Positions 46,658 through 57,241 are shown, numbered from the stretch's first letter. The stretch is DNA of 64,000 nucleotides from Microscillaceae bacterium (GCA_011390205.1 JAABSX010000005.1:83090-147089), one strand, 5' to 3'. The notes: generated by a model from the letters alone, not told the origin. Numbers and translations are program-made.

Positions 46658-48790
46658 ATGCTGCAAAATGTTCATACCAAAACAATTCAACTTGCCGATA
46701 ATCGTGAAATAACGATAGAAACTGGCAAACTTGCCCGCCAAGCTGATGGTGCCGTAGTCGTAAGAATGGGAGATACAATGCTCCTCGCTACAGTAGTTTC
46801 TGCCCAAGAAGCAAAGCCAGGTACTGATTTCTTACCTCTCTCGGTAGATTACCAAGAAAAATTCGCCTCTAATGGAAAAATCCCAGGAGGTTTCCTCAAA
46901 AGAGAAGGAAGACTCTCTGACCACGAAATTCTCATCTCAAGGCTTGTAGATAGAGCTTTGCGACCTTTGTTCCCTGGAGATTACCACGCAGATACACAGA
47001 TTAATATCCAGCTTATCTCATCTGACGGGCTTACCCCCCCAGACTCACTTGCCGCACTTGCTGCCTCGGCTGCCATTGCCGTATCTGATATTCCTATAGA
47101 AGCGTACATCTCCGAGGTAAGAGTAGGCCGCATAGATGGCAAGATGATTATTAACCCTACTTACCAACAGTTAGAAAAATCTGACCTTGATATGATTATT
47201 GCCGCCACCCTAGATAACATCTTGATGGTAGAAGGAGAGATGAAAGAAATCTCTGAGCAAGATATGATCGAGGCCATCAAGTTTGCACACGAAGCCATCA
47301 AAGACCAGTGTAGAGTCCAAGCCGAACTTGCCGAAGCAGTAGGCATCAAAGAAAAACGCACTTACTCTCACGAAGTACACGATGAAGCTCTAGAAAAAAG
47401 AATCTTCGAAGATTTATACCAAGCTACTTATGATTTTGTAAAAATCGGAAATGACAACAAAAACGAACGTGCCGAAGGATTCAAAAAAATAAGAAACGAA
47501 TATCTCGCCAAACTCGCCGAAGAAGCAGCAGAAGGGACAGAAATAGATGAAGACCTCGCAAAAACATACTTTGCCAAACTCAAAAAGAAAGCAAGCCGTG
47601 ATGTAACACTCAGAGAAAAGAAAAGAGTGGATAACCGAAAATACGACGAAATCCGCTCTATCTGGTGCGAAGTAGATTACCTACCCTCAGCACATGGCTC
47701 GGCAGTCTTTACAAGAGGCGAAACACAATCTCTCACTACCTGTACACTAGGTACTAAAATGGATGAGATGATGATAGACGGTGCTGTATTGAGCGGCTAC
47801 AATAAATTTATCTTGCACTACAACTTCCCCGCATTCTCCACAGGAGAAGTAAAACCCAACAGAGGCCCAGGAAGAAGAGAAGTAGGACACGGAAACCTTG
47901 CCTACCGTGCCATTAAAAATATGCTCCCACAAGGAGAAGACAATCCCTACACCATACGAATCGTGTCTGATATCTTAGAATCTAATGGTTCTTCTTCTAT
48001 GGCAACAGTATGTGCAGGTATCTTAGCACTTATGGATGCAGGTATTCAAATCAAAGCGCCCGTAGCTGGCATCGCCATGGGCTTAATCTCTGACAGTGAA
48101 ACAGGTGACTATGCCGTCTTATCTGACATATTAGGAGATGAAGACCACCTAGGCGATATGGACTTCAAGGTAACAGGCACTAAAAACGGAATTACGGCTT
48201 GCCAAATGGACATCAAAGTAGATGGCCTGTCTTATGAAATTCTATCAGAAGCCCTAGAGCAAGCCCGCAAAGGACGATTGCATATTTTAGGGAAAATGCT
48301 AGAAGTTATCTCTGAGCCAAATGCTGACCTTAAGCCACACGCACCTCGCTCACAGACCCTTGTCATCCCCACAGATATGATTGGTGCAGTGATAGGGCCT
48401 GGAGGTAAAATCATACAAGAAATCCAAAAAGAATCTGGTGCAGTTATTTCTATTGATGAGAAAAACAACCAGGGATATGTAAATATATTCGCAACCAATA
48501 ATGAATCTATGTCCGCAGCCGTCAGACGTGTGCAGGGCATTGTGGCCATCCCTGATGTAGGAGAAACCTATGATGGAGTCGTCAAATCTATCATGCCATT
48601 TGGTGCTTTTGTAGAGTTTTTACCAGGTAAGCAAGGCTTACTCCATATCTCCGAAATCAAATGGGAGCGCATAGAAAAAATGGATGGAGTGCTAGATGTA
48701 GGTGAAGAAATCAAGGTAAAACTCCTTGATGTAGATAAAAAAACGGGCAAGTATCGCCTATCTCGCAAAGCATTGATACCAAAATCGTAG
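46658..48790 (+). CDS. pnp: Polyribonucleotide nucleotidyltransferase (PNPase)
   Basis: 710 residues, full length. Two RNase PH domains (the second with the phosphate-binding SNGSSSMAT segment), a KH domain ([16 protein letters not shown]) and a C-terminal S1 domain ([17 protein letters not shown]) are in the usual order. It degrades RNA 3' to 5' by phosphorolysis and forms a trimer. The linker between the RNase PH domains is charged. Confidence 0.98.
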   Translation: MLQNVHTKTIQLADNREITIETGKLARQADGAVVVRMGDTMLLATVVSAQEAKPGTDFLPLSVDYQEKFASNGKIPGGFLKREGRLSDHEILISRLVDRALRPLFPGDYHADTQINIQLISSDGLTPPDSLAALAASAAIAVSDIPIEAYISEVRVGRIDGKMIINPTYQQLEKSDLDMIIAATLDNILMVEGEMKEISEQDMIEAIKFAHEAIKDQCRVQAELAEAVGIKEKRTYSHEVHDEALEKRIFEDLYQATYDFVKIGNDNKNERAEGFKKIRNEYLAKLAEEAAEGTEIDEDLAKTYFAKLKKKASRDVTLREKKRVDNRKYDEIRSIWCEVDYLPSAHGSAVFTRGETQSLTTCTLGTKMDEMMIDGAVLSGYNKFILHYNFPAFSTGEVKPNRGPGRREVGHGNLAYRAIKNMLPQGEDNPYTIRIVSDILESNGSSSMATVCAGILALMDAGIQIKAPVAGIAMGLISDSETGDYAVLSDILGDEDHLGDMDFKVTGTKNGITACQMDIKVDGLSYEILSEALEQARKGRLHILGKMLEVISEPNADLKPHAPRSQTLVIPTDMIGAVIGPGGKIIQEIQKESGAVISIDEKNNQGYVNIFATNNESMSAAVRRVQGIVAIPDVGETYDGVVKSIMPFGAFVEFLPGKQGLLHISEIKWERIEKMDGVLDVGEEIKVKLLDVDKKTGKYRLSRKALIPKS

Positions 48791-48816
48791 CACGATTTTA
48801 GTACCACAGAGGTTAG

Positions 48817-48824
48817 TACGTTTG
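48817..48824 (+). promoter_or_regulatory. Likely -7 box for the primary sigma factor gene
   Basis: TACGTTTG matches TAnnTTTG, 87 bp upstream of the ATG at 48904. Confidence 0.5.
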
Positions 48825-48903
48825 TACAAAACGCAACGTGTAACTAATTAAAACGTGTAATAAATTAATTAGATAAAATACACAACAAACCTAGGTTATA
48901 ATG

Positions 48904-49767
48904 ATGAGACAGCTAAAAATTAGCAAACAAATCACCAACCGTGAAAGCCAGTCTCTTGATAAATATCTTCAAGAGATTGGTAAAGTAGAGTTATTAACTG
49001 CTGACGAAGAGGTAGAACTGGCAAAGAGAATCAGAGAAGGAGATGCTATCGCCCTCGAGAAACTTACCAAAGCCAACCTCCGGTTTGTAGTTTCTGTAGC
49101 CAAACAGTACCAAAACCAAGGGCTTACACTCGGTGATTTAATCAATGAAGGCAATCTTGGTCTTATCAAAGCCGCAAAACGTTTTGATGAGACAAGAGGC
49201 TTTAAATTTATCTCTTATGCTGTATGGTGGATTAGGCAATCAATCTTACAATCACTTGCCGAGCAGTCCAGAATCGTAAGATTACCCCTCAACAGGGTGG
49301 GGGCTATGAACAAGATTTCTAAAACATTTTCTAGCCTTGAGCAGCTCTATGAGCGTGAACCCTCTGCCGAAGAAATGTCAGAAGTGATGGAACTGACCGC
49401 CGATGAAATTGCTGATACCCTCAAAATATCAGGAAGGCATATCTCTGTAGATGCACCCTTTGCACAAGGAGAAGAAAATAGCCTGCTAGATGTATTGACC
49501 AATGACAGCCTAAACACCCCTGACTCTGAGCTTATCAATGACTCCCTCCGAAAAGAAGTACAACGCTCCCTCTCTACTCTCTCTGAGCGTGAAGCAGATG
49601 TAGTAAGTTATTTCTTTGGGCTCAATGGTGGGCAAGTACACAGCTTAGAAGAAATAGGAGAGAAATTTAACCTCACAAGAGAGCGTGTCAGACAAATCAA
49701 AGAAAAAGCCATCAAAAGGCTGAGACAGCATGTGCACAGCAAAGCACTGAAACCTTATTTAGGATAA
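48904..49767 (+). CDS. rpoD: Primary sigma factor, RpoD/SigA
   Basis: 287 residues from the second of two adjacent ATGs, matching the conserved Bacteroidota start [20 protein letters not shown]. Region 1.2 ([11 protein letters not shown]), region 2 ([20 protein letters not shown]) and region 4.2 ([20 protein letters not shown]) are all present, and region 1.1 is absent as usual for the phylum. It recognises TTG/TAnnTTTG promoters, several of which are seen in this window. Confidence 0.97.
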   Translation: MRQLKISKQITNRESQSLDKYLQEIGKVELLTADEEVELAKRIREGDAIALEKLTKANLRFVVSVAKQYQNQGLTLGDLINEGNLGLIKAAKRFDETRGFKFISYAVWWIRQSILQSLAEQSRIVRLPLNRVGAMNKISKTFSSLEQLYEREPSAEEMSEVMELTADEIADTLKISGRHISVDAPFAQGEENSLLDVLTNDSLNTPDSELINDSLRKEVQRSLSTLSEREADVVSYFFGLNGGQVHSLEEIGEKFNLTRERVRQIKEKAIKRLRQHVHSKALKPYLG

Positions 49768-49796
49768 AAGCATTATAGTAGTATCCAAATCAACAA

Positions 49797-49839
49797 AAGC
49801 CTAAGACTCACCTCTTGGGCTTATTTGTTCGTTTTTTCA
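49797..49839 (+). terminator. Terminator after rpoD
   Basis: AAGCCTAAGA pairs with TCTTGGGCTT (one G-U pair), with a T-rich tail. It lies in the gap before trxB. Confidence 0.6.
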
Positions 49840-49859
49840 AAGTTATTAATACCAAGAAT

Positions 49860-50816
49860 ATGAATAATGAAAAAGTAAAATGCCTTATCATCGGCTCTGG
49901 ACCCGCAGGATATACCGCAGCTATCTACGCCGCACGTGCAGGCCTCAAACCCGTACTTTATCAAGGAATGGAGCCAGGTGGGCAGCTAATGCTTACCACA
50001 GAGGTAGAAAATTTCCCTGGATACCCCCAAGGAATCATGGGGCCGGAAATGATGCAAGACCTTATGGAGCAAGCCGCTAGGTTTGAAACTGACATACGCT
50101 CAGGCTTTGCTACCTCAGTAGATTTTTCGGGAGATGTCCATAAAGTAACCGTTGATGAAAAACATACAATAGAGGCAGAATCTGTCATCATCTCCACAGG
50201 TGCATCTGCCAAATGGCTCGGACTAGATTCTGAAAAAAGACTTCGTGATGCAGGTGGTGGAGTTTCCTCTTGTGCCGTCTGTGATGGTTTTTTTCACAAA
50301 GGAAAAGACGTAATCGTGGTAGGTGCAGGAGATACCGCCGCCGAAGATGCTTCTTACCTTGCCAATATCTGCAACAAGGTATATATACTCGTGCGCAGAG
50401 ACGAAATGCGTGCCTCTAAGATTATGCAAGCACGCATCAAAAGCAAAAAAAATATCGAAATCCTCTGGAATACAGTAACAGAAGAGGTCATAGGTGACCA
50501 AGTCGTAGAAGCCGCCCGCATCAAAAATAAAGAAACAGGTGAGGTCAGAGAGATTCCCATCAGTGGATTTTTTGTAGCTATCGGGCATCACCCCAATACA
50601 GGAATCTTCAAAGAATACATTGACATGGATGCACAAGGATACATTCAAACCATCAAAGGGTCTAGCCGCACCAATGTAGAAGGTGTCTTTGCTTGTGGAG
50701 ATGTGCAAGACAGCACCTACAGACAAGCCGTAACGGCAGCAGGCTCGGGCTGCATGGCAGCTCTAGATGCCGAAAGATACCTTGCTGAAAAAGAAGCAAT
50801 GGCAGTAGAAAACTAA
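49860..50816 (+). CDS. trxB: Thioredoxin-disulfide reductase
   Basis: 318 residues from the ATG at 49860; an upstream in-frame ATG falls in the terminator region. FAD-binding GSGPAGYTAAIYAARAG, the redox pair CAVC (SSCAVCDGFF), the NADPH motif VVGAGDTAAEDA and the C-terminal FACGDVQD make the assignment clear. It reduces thioredoxin with NADPH. Confidence 0.97.
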   Translation: MNNEKVKCLIIGSGPAGYTAAIYAARAGLKPVLYQGMEPGGQLMLTTEVENFPGYPQGIMGPEMMQDLMEQAARFETDIRSGFATSVDFSGDVHKVTVDEKHTIEAESVIISTGASAKWLGLDSEKRLRDAGGGVSSCAVCDGFFHKGKDVIVVGAGDTAAEDASYLANICNKVYILVRRDEMRASKIMQARIKSKKNIEILWNTVTEEVIGDQVVEAARIKNKETGEVREIPISGFFVAIGHHPNTGIFKEYIDMDAQGYIQTIKGSSRTNVEGVFACGDVQDSTYRQAVTAAGSGCMAALDAERYLAEKEAMAVEN

Positions 50817-50829
50817 TACATTCAAGAAG

Positions 50830-50873
50830 GCTTCACTTTTTCACATCATCTGTAAACGAGTGAAGCTTTTTTT
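50830..50873 (+). terminator. Rho-independent terminator of trxB
   Basis: GCTTCACT pairs with AGTGAAGC, with a loop of about 21 bases and a run of seven T. Confidence 0.85.
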
Positions 50874-50926
50874 ATAAAAAATTGATAATCAGATATTTAT
50901 CCTGAATAATCACTAAAAACTAATTA

Positions 50927-51820
50927 TTAAGGATTCTCCTTGATAAAAGACACAATTGCCTCTGCCCACTCCTCCCCCTTGTCTTCTTGCAAAAAATGAC
51001 CTCCCTGCTGTATCGTAATGTGTTTTTGACCTTTTGCACCTGGCACAACCTTCTGAAAGAAGGCATCCCCCCCTTTTGTAATGGGGTCTGAATCTCCAAA
51101 GGCAGTCAAAAAAGGTTTTTCCCATCTTTGCAATACCTCCCAAGCTTTGAGGTTAGCAGGCACGGCAGGGTCATCAGGGCTAGTAGGCACCAATGAAGGA
51201 AAAATACGTGCCGCTACTTTGTAGCTATCATCAGGAAAAGGTGCATCATAAGCAGCAATGGTCTCAGGGCTTAACTTACTGACACAGCCTCCACCGACTA
51301 TCTTGCCAATATTGAAAGTAGGAGAGGTCTTGGCGTAGGTCTGCCACTGTAAAAATGCCTCAGAAGGCGTGCCTTTGCCATTGGGCAAAAATGTGTTGGC
51401 CGCAGTGATGCGTCTAAACCTACTTTCATTTTCAGCAGCAAGACGCAAGCCAATCAGACCTCCCCAATCTTGGCAAACCAAGGTGATGTTTCGCAAGTCA
51501 AGATTTTTAATGAAGCCTTTCATCCAATCCACATAATGTTGATAACTATAAGCACTGGCATCAGTGAGCTTATCAGATTTGCCAAAACCTATCAAATCAG
51601 GAGCTATCACTCTGTAGCCCGCCCGAGCTACTACGGGAATCATCTTGCGGTAAAGATAAGACCAAGAAGGCTCTCCATGGAGCATTAGCACGGTCTCATG
51701 TGGGTTTTTGCCCTCATCTACATAATGCATTCTTAGCCCAGAAACCTCTGTATAGTGAGGGGCAAAAGGGTAATCAGGAAGGTTTTCAAATGCCTCATCG
51801 GGTGTTCTTAAGATTTTCAT
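50927..51820 (-). CDS. Haloalkane dehalogenase-like hydrolase
   Basis: 297 residues of the alpha/beta hydrolase fold. The nucleophile elbow is CQDWGG (Asp118 with halide-binding Trp119), the oxyanion loop is HGEPSW, the acid is Asp245 in FGDSDP, and the catalytic His is His275 in GGHFLQ. This acid after strand 7 and HGEPSW fit haloalkane dehalogenase subfamily I. It would replace a halogen with hydroxyl; the natural substrate in this organism is unknown. It is a single gene, divergent from the PhoD-like gene. Confidence 0.92.
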   Translation of the reverse strand: MKILRTPDEAFENLPDYPFAPHYTEVSGLRMHYVDEGKNPHETVLMLHGEPSWSYLYRKMIPVVARAGYRVIAPDLIGFGKSDKLTDASAYSYQHYVDWMKGFIKNLDLRNITLVCQDWGGLIGLRLAAENESRFRRITAANTFLPNGKGTPSEAFLQWQTYAKTSPTFNIGKIVGGGCVSKLSPETIAAYDAPFPDDSYKVAARIFPSLVPTSPDDPAVPANLKAWEVLQRWEKPFLTAFGDSDPITKGGDAFFQKVVPGAKGQKHITIQQGGHFLQEDKGEEWAEAIVSFIKENP

Positions 51821-51939
51821 ATATAAAATGTTAGTATATAATTTTTTTGTGAAAATAAAGAATAATAAGGTGAATTTCTAAAAAAAGACTAGATATACAT
51901 TGCTTTATTTTGTAATATTGTCCTTAAAATAGCACATAT

Positions 51940-53283
51940 ATGAAAAAAACAATCCAACTATTCGTACTACTTCTTCTATGTTTTTCTTGCATAGAAATGA
52001 GCTTTGCACAAAAAGCACTGCTACAGTCAGGGCCTATGCTAGGCTATTCAGAGATGAAAGAAGTGGCTTTGTGGGTACAAACCAATGCACCAGCCTCCGT
52101 AAAATTTGCTTATTACGAACTAGGTAAACCACAAGAAAAAAAATTTACGGAAAATATCCAGACAAAAAAAGACAATCTATACATCGCTCAGGTGAAAATA
52201 AACACAGAACCTAGCCAAGTATATCAATATGAATTATACATCAATGAGCAAAAAATAAACTTTGACTACCCCCTACAGTTTAGAAGCCAAACCCTCTGGC
52301 AGTGGCGTACAGACCCACCCGAGTTTGAGTTTGCGATAGGAAGCTGTAACTACGTCAATGAAGAAATCTACGACCGACAAGGCAAGGCTTACGGAGGAGA
52401 TTACCATATTTTCAAAACTATTTACGAGCAAAAACCTGAGTTTATGCTCTGGATGGGCGACAATACTTACCTGAGAGAAGCCGACTGGAACACAGCCTCG
52501 GGGATCTACAGCCGCTACACACACACACGCTCACTGCCCGAAATGCAGGCACTGCTGGCATCTGCACATCAGTATGCTATCTGGGATGACCACGACTTTG
52601 GCCCTAATGACTCTGATCGTAGTTTTCACCTAAAAGACAGCACCCTTAAGGCTTTCAAACTCTTCTGGCCAAGCTCCAACTATATCACCGAAAAAGGCAT
52701 TGCCCATACTTTTTCTTGGAATGACTGTCAGTTTTTTATGCTAGACAATCGTTATTTTAGAAGCCCACAAAATAGAAAGACAGGAAGCAGAGAATACCTT
52801 GGTGCTGCCCAGCTTGAATGGCTTATAGATGCACTTACTGCCAGCCAAGCCCCTTTTAAATTCGTGGTCGTGGGGGGGCAAGTCCTTAACTCTAACCAAA
52901 GCCCATGGCTAGAAACCTACCAACAATATACCGAAGAGAAAAATAAACTTTTAGAAGAAATTGCCCAAAATAATATCTCAGGTGTCATATTCTTAGACGG
53001 AGACCGACACCACACTGAGCTTTCTAAAATGGAAAGAGAAGGTACTTATCCACTTTATGACATCACTATCTCGCCCCTCACGGCAGGCTCAGTGGGTGAT
53101 AGGTCTTTGAATGAAGATAACCAATACCGTGTGAAAGGAACTTATTTCGGAGAGCGTAATTTTGCCCTCATGCGCATCACAGGCACTCGCAAAGAGCGTG
53201 TGCTGACTGTCAGGGTTATCAGCCATGAAGGCAAAGAAATATGGAAACAAGAAATCAAAGCAAGCGATTTACAAAAAAAATAA
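51940..53283 (+). CDS. PhoD-like secreted metallophosphatase
   Basis: 447 residues. Residues 1-23 are a signal peptide (cleavage near SFA-QKA). An N-terminal Fn3-like domain (about 30-120) is followed by the PhoD/MPP catalytic domain with GSCNYV, MGDNTYLR, WDDHDFGPNDSD and LDGDRHHTE, which supply the metal ligands. It probably hydrolyses phosphodiesters or phosphomonoesters in the periplasm or at the surface. It is monocistronic. Confidence 0.92.
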   Translation: MKKTIQLFVLLLLCFSCIEMSFAQKALLQSGPMLGYSEMKEVALWVQTNAPASVKFAYYELGKPQEKKFTENIQTKKDNLYIAQVKINTEPSQVYQYELYINEQKINFDYPLQFRSQTLWQWRTDPPEFEFAIGSCNYVNEEIYDRQGKAYGGDYHIFKTIYEQKPEFMLWMGDNTYLREADWNTASGIYSRYTHTRSLPEMQALLASAHQYAIWDDHDFGPNDSDRSFHLKDSTLKAFKLFWPSSNYITEKGIAHTFSWNDCQFFMLDNRYFRSPQNRKTGSREYLGAAQLEWLIDALTASQAPFKFVVVGGQVLNSNQSPWLETYQQYTEEKNKLLEEIAQNNISGVIFLDGDRHHTELSKMEREGTYPLYDITISPLTAGSVGDRSLNEDNQYRVKGTYFGERNFALMRITGTRKERVLTVRVISHEGKEIWKQEIKASDLQKK

Positions 53284-53396
53284 CCCGCAAACCATTTAAC
53301 TTATCAAGTCATCATTGGGTTATGAGGGTGTTAGTTGACAGCGTTATTATTGGTATAAAAGTACAGTGCATATAGTATTATTAAAATAAAAGATAA

Positions 53397-53924
53397 ATGA
53401 GTCTATTAGATACCCAATTTGCAGAAGAAGGAATTATTTTGACCAAGGCAGAAGACCTCATGAACTGGGCTAGGCTGTCCTCTTTATGGCCTATGGGTTT
53501 TGGGCTTGCTTGCTGTGCCATAGAGATGATGTCCACTTTTGCCTCTGGCTATGATTTGGATAGATTTGGGGTCTTTCCACGCCCTTCTCCTAGGCAGTCT
53601 GATGTAATGATAGTGGCAGGCACAGTTACTTTTAAAATGGCAGACCGTGTACGCCGTTTGTATGAGCAAATGGCAGAGCCAAGGTATGTCATCTCTATGG
53701 GCTCTTGCTCTAACTGCGGAGGCCCTTACTGGGAGCACGGCTACCATGTAGTCAAAGGAGTGGACAGGATTATCCCTGTAGATATCTATGTGCCCGGCTG
53801 CCCACCCCGCCCTGAAGCATTGATAGGTGGATTCCTAAAATTACAAGAAAAAATAAGGCAAGAGACCCTTGTAGCACCCAAAGCCATTGAAAGACTCCTT
53901 GGGGCGAAGCCAAAAAATCACTAA
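53397..53924 (+). CDS. nuoB: NADH-quinone oxidoreductase subunit B
   Basis: 175 residues. The N2 iron-sulfur cluster ligands are Cys39-Cys40 (ACCAIEMM), Cys104 (GSCSNCGG) and Cys135 (VPGCPPRPE). It passes electrons to quinone next to NuoD. nuoA and nuoC, its usual neighbours, are absent; siaC follows instead. Confidence 0.97.
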   Translation: MSLLDTQFAEEGIILTKAEDLMNWARLSSLWPMGFGLACCAIEMMSTFASGYDLDRFGVFPRPSPRQSDVMIVAGTVTFKMADRVRRLYEQMAEPRYVISMGSCSNCGGPYWEHGYHVVKGVDRIIPVDIYVPGCPPRPEALIGGFLKLQEKIRQETLVAPKAIERLLGAKPKNH

Positions 53925-53990
53925 ATTTTGAACAAAAATATGGATAAAACAAAAAAAATAACTACATTGGTTTTCTAAATGGGAATAAAT

Positions 53991-54383
53991 ATGCAATCAA
54001 TCCGAGTCATAGAAAACAAAAAAAACCCTTCCCTTAATTTCGATTATGGAAAAGGACGGATAGAAATCACAGGCTATCGCTCTATGCCTGATGTCTCAAG
54101 CAAATTTTACCGCCCGATGATTGATTGGGTAAAAGAATATATCAAAAACCCATGTACAGAAAGTACTGTCATCATTTTTAGGCTTGAGTACTTTAACACT
54201 GGCTCTGGCAAGTGCTTCGTAGAAATGTTCAAAACCTTAGACCAACTCGCTGGAAAAGGACACCCTGTGTACCTCCAATGGTACTATGAAGAAGATGATG
54301 AAGACATGCAACAATGTGCAGATGATTGGGAAGTTTTGTTTAAAAACATTCAGATTGAAAAAATTTCTTACCCTAGTACTTGA
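53991..54383 (+). CDS. SiaC-type regulatory phosphoprotein (DUF1987)
   Basis: 130 residues from the ATG at 53991; an in-frame ATG lies four codons upstream. The SiaC/DUF1987 features are NFDYGKGRIEITGYR at 16-30, the phosphosite-type segment YFNTGSGKC with Thr70, and LQWYYEEDDEDM. In Pseudomonas, SiaC is phosphorylated by SiaB and dephosphorylated by SiaA, and activates the diguanylate cyclase SiaD. None of those partners is adjacent here, so the partners must be elsewhere or different. It follows nuoB by 66 bp. Confidence 0.88.
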   Translation: MQSIRVIENKKNPSLNFDYGKGRIEITGYRSMPDVSSKFYRPMIDWVKEYIKNPCTESTVIIFRLEYFNTGSGKCFVEMFKTLDQLAGKGHPVYLQWYYEEDDEDMQQCADDWEVLFKNIQIEKISYPST

Positions 54384-54514
54384 CGTATTTTCCCCGAAAA
54401 AAAAATCTCATTTGTTACTGAAGCTATTTTTATTAGATTTGTACTTTGGAAAAAAAGGTTCTTTTGGGGCTACAAGCACTAAGATGACCTAGTTTATCAT
54501 CAAAAGTAGTCAGT

Positions 54515-55156
54515 ATGCTCTTATTAGAAGTTATATTCAGCGGAGTGTTGGCTGGTTTGCTGCTTGCATTTGCCGCACTCGGTCCCTCTTTCTTTACACT
54601 CATCAAAATCGGAATACATCAAAACTTTCAAAAAGGGGCTTTATTTGCCTCTGGCATCCTTGCCAGTGACTTTGTGATTGTGCTGCTGGTGTATTTTGGG
54701 CTTTCACACATTTACGAAAACCACTTGTTCAAAGAAGTATTCAGCTTGGTGGGAGGTGTTCTGGTATTTATGTTTGGCCTAAAATCTCTCAAAGAACATA
54801 AAAAAGCTGCCTTGCATCAGCTTTCTGATGATATTCCAGACCTTCAATACGTGGTAGAGGGGTTTTTTCTGAATATACTCAATCCTTTTACTTTTGGACT
54901 TTGGATATTCGTGGTAGCTACTGTAAATCAACTTCGTGATTATCAGCCTGCTGAGATGTTTGTGTTTTATGCCACTATCTTGGCCACAGTCTTTACCACG
55001 GATTTGCTCAAGACCTATTTTGCCAATCAGACAGGCAAAGGATTGAGCAATGATTTTCTTAATAGAATCAATAATTTTATTGGGGTTATTTTGATTTTAC
55101 TTAGTTTTCGTTTGCTTTATTTCTTTTTTACACTCATCACTGAGACCAGCTCTTGA
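54515..55156 (+). CDS. LysE family transporter
   Basis: 213 residues with about six hydrophobic segments. LLAFAALGPSFFTLIKIGI near the N-terminus contains the family's conserved GP. NILNPFTFGLWIFV in the middle supplies the LNP-type motif. The family exports amino acids or related metabolites; the substrate is unknown. It lies 131 bp after siaC. Confidence 0.85.
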   Translation: MLLLEVIFSGVLAGLLLAFAALGPSFFTLIKIGIHQNFQKGALFASGILASDFVIVLLVYFGLSHIYENHLFKEVFSLVGGVLVFMFGLKSLKEHKKAALHQLSDDIPDLQYVVEGFFLNILNPFTFGLWIFVVATVNQLRDYQPAEMFVFYATILATVFTTDLLKTYFANQTGKGLSNDFLNRINNFIGVILILLSFRLLYFFFTLITETSS

Positions 55157-55265
55157 CAGCTCTGTCCAGCCCTGCTTTCTTGCTACACTTAGTTTCTATT
55201 ACTGCCAATAAGCGGATAAGACATATTTTTACTGTATCTTAGCTTCTTAAAGGGATATCAATTTT

Positions 55266-56477
55266 ATGCTAAAGCTACGTTCTTACTTCATTCATTTGCT
55301 CTTGTTTGTGATTACACTACTGACTACTACCTTGTCTGGGATGGAGTGGATGAGTGGTGATTTGCTGCTCTTGGGTGAGAAGGGTTTTCACTTTGCGGAG
55401 TGGTTTACTTGGGATAAATTCTCAAAAGGCTTTTATTTCTCTGTCCCTTTCCTATTGTTTTTGACTTGCCATGAGTTTGGGCATTATTTTATGGCATATT
55501 GGCACCGTGTCAGGGTAAGTTTGCCTTATTATATTCCGCTTTGGCTAGGGTTTACTTTTACGATAGGCACGATGGGAGCATTTATTCAGATAAAACAACA
55601 GCTCAAAAGTCGTACACAATACTTTGACATAGGCATAGCAGGTCCTTTGGCGGGTTTTGTGGTGGCTTTACTGGTTCTTTGGTATGGCTTCACACATTTG
55701 CCCTCACCTGAGTATGTCTTTGAAGTAAACCCCGAATACAAAACACTCTACCCCGAAGAATACAAAAAATACGGGCTTGACTATGCCAAATATGCCTATA
55801 ACTACCCTGATACTAAAGAAAACAGAGAGAAGGGAGTCGTAGGAAAGCCACAAGAGGGAATGATAGGTTTGGGCGGAAATTTATTGTTTTGGGGCTTTGA
55901 AAAGTGGGTAGTGCCAGCAGAAGATAGGCATAAAATCCCGCACCCTTATGAAATGTTTCACTATCCTTTTTTATTTGCAGGCTTTTTGGCTTTGCTATTC
56001 ACAGCCCTGAACCTCATGCCTATAGGGCAGCTAGATGGAGGGCATATCTTGTACGGCTTGGTAGGGGCAAAATGGCACTCGAGGATAGCCCCTGTATTGT
56101 TCACGGTTTTTGTATTTTATGCGGGTCTGGGTGCTATTCACCCTTATGAATCTCTGGAGACATTGCTTACTTGGATACCTGTACAGATTTTTTTGTATTA
56201 CTTCATTTTTTCACGCATCTCCCAAGAGTCTAATGATGTGCTTTTACTTGCCTTGGCTGTGTTTGCAGGGCAGTTTTTATGCAGTTTCTTTTATCCCACA
56301 GTGCAGGGCTACAGCGGTTGGATGGCTTTTGCATTTTTATTAGGGCGGTTTTTGGGGGTGTATCACCCTCCTGCCACGCAAGATGAACCTTTGAGCCTTG
56401 GGCGTAAAATACTGGGCTGGTTTGCTTTGTTGGTATTCGTGCTATGTGCCAGCCCTGAGCCCATCGTAGTAGGGTAA
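55266..56477 (+). CDS. Site-2-protease family membrane metallopeptidase (M50)
   Basis: 403 residues with multiple membrane segments. The zinc motif is HEFGH at 69-73, and the second metal-binding motif is in LNLMPIGQLDGGHILYGLVG. A charged periplasmic or cytosolic insertion (about 150-230) separates them. It should cut membrane-embedded substrates such as anti-sigma factors or signal remnants; no specific substrate gene is adjacent. Confidence 0.92.
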   Translation: MLKLRSYFIHLLLFVITLLTTTLSGMEWMSGDLLLLGEKGFHFAEWFTWDKFSKGFYFSVPFLLFLTCHEFGHYFMAYWHRVRVSLPYYIPLWLGFTFTIGTMGAFIQIKQQLKSRTQYFDIGIAGPLAGFVVALLVLWYGFTHLPSPEYVFEVNPEYKTLYPEEYKKYGLDYAKYAYNYPDTKENREKGVVGKPQEGMIGLGGNLLFWGFEKWVVPAEDRHKIPHPYEMFHYPFLFAGFLALLFTALNLMPIGQLDGGHILYGLVGAKWHSRIAPVLFTVFVFYAGLGAIHPYESLETLLTWIPVQIFLYYFIFSRISQESNDVLLLALAVFAGQFLCSFFYPTVQGYSGWMAFAFLLGRFLGVYHPPATQDEPLSLGRKILGWFALLVFVLCASPEPIVVG

Positions 56478-56686
56478 ATCTCCATCTCCACAACTTGCAT
56501 TAAAAAATACTGTAGTCTAGTCCTAAGTGATGGTTCATTCTACTGAATCACAAATAAAATATTGGCAATACAGCTATTTTATAAATATTATTTTGTGGTC
56601 ATTTCATGAATCCATCTAACAATTCTTGCCTCGCTATGGTTGTTATTTTATAATTCATGCCTGTATCATTTTAAACAATAAGAACT

Positions 56687-57232
56687 ATGTATCAAAAAAC
56701 AGACGCAATCGTTGGAGTGTTTAACTCACATATTGACTTGGTAGAAGCACTCAAAGAGCTCAAACGCCATGATTTCCCTATGGGGCATGTAGGTGTGGTG
56801 GGCAAAGGTGAAGCTATAGAAGACATAGATTCAATACATACTTGGAAAGAAACCGTAGATAAAGGAGCATTTATTGGGAGTTCGGTAGGGCTATTGGCTG
56901 GCATCAGCATGGCGACCATCCCTGGCTTGGGTTTGATTTATCTGGGAGGAGCTTTTTTAGCCCCTGTTCTCGGAGGACTCTCAGGAGCTACAGTAGGTGC
57001 TCTAGGGGGCACTTTGCTAGGCACACTCTTTGGTGCTCAATACGGCACTGAGGGCAAAATAGAAGGCCACGAAGACCACTACGAAGATTCTAAAAAATAC
57101 AAAAAATACATTGAAGACGGTAAGTTTTTGCTGCTTATCCATGGCCCTAAGCCAGAAGTAGAAAAAGCACATAAAATATTAGATGAGCACCCTCAAGATG
57201 TTATTTTACACAATCACATCGCCATTATGTAA
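56687..57232 (+). CDS. Glycine-zipper stress protein (YflT/DUF1269-like)
   Basis: 181 residues. Residues 1-45 have the YflT-type AIVGVFNSHIDLVEALKEL start, residues about 60-120 are a glycine-zipper membrane region (GALGGTLLGTLFGAQYG), and the C-terminal part reads like a second half (KFLLLIHG, VEKAHKIL). Similar proteins are induced by general stress. The exact role is unknown. It ends in a clear terminator. Confidence 0.75.
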   Translation: MYQKTDAIVGVFNSHIDLVEALKELKRHDFPMGHVGVVGKGEAIEDIDSIHTWKETVDKGAFIGSSVGLLAGISMATIPGLGLIYLGGAFLAPVLGGLSGATVGALGGTLLGTLFGAQYGTEGKIEGHEDHYEDSKKYKKYIEDGKFLLLIHGPKPEVEKAHKILDEHPQDVILHNHIAIM

Positions 57233-57241
57233 GTCTATTCA

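Noticed and set aside
50223..50726. Minus-strand 167-codon frame
   Set aside because: It is antisense to trxB, whose CAVC and nucleotide-binding motifs are unmistakable.
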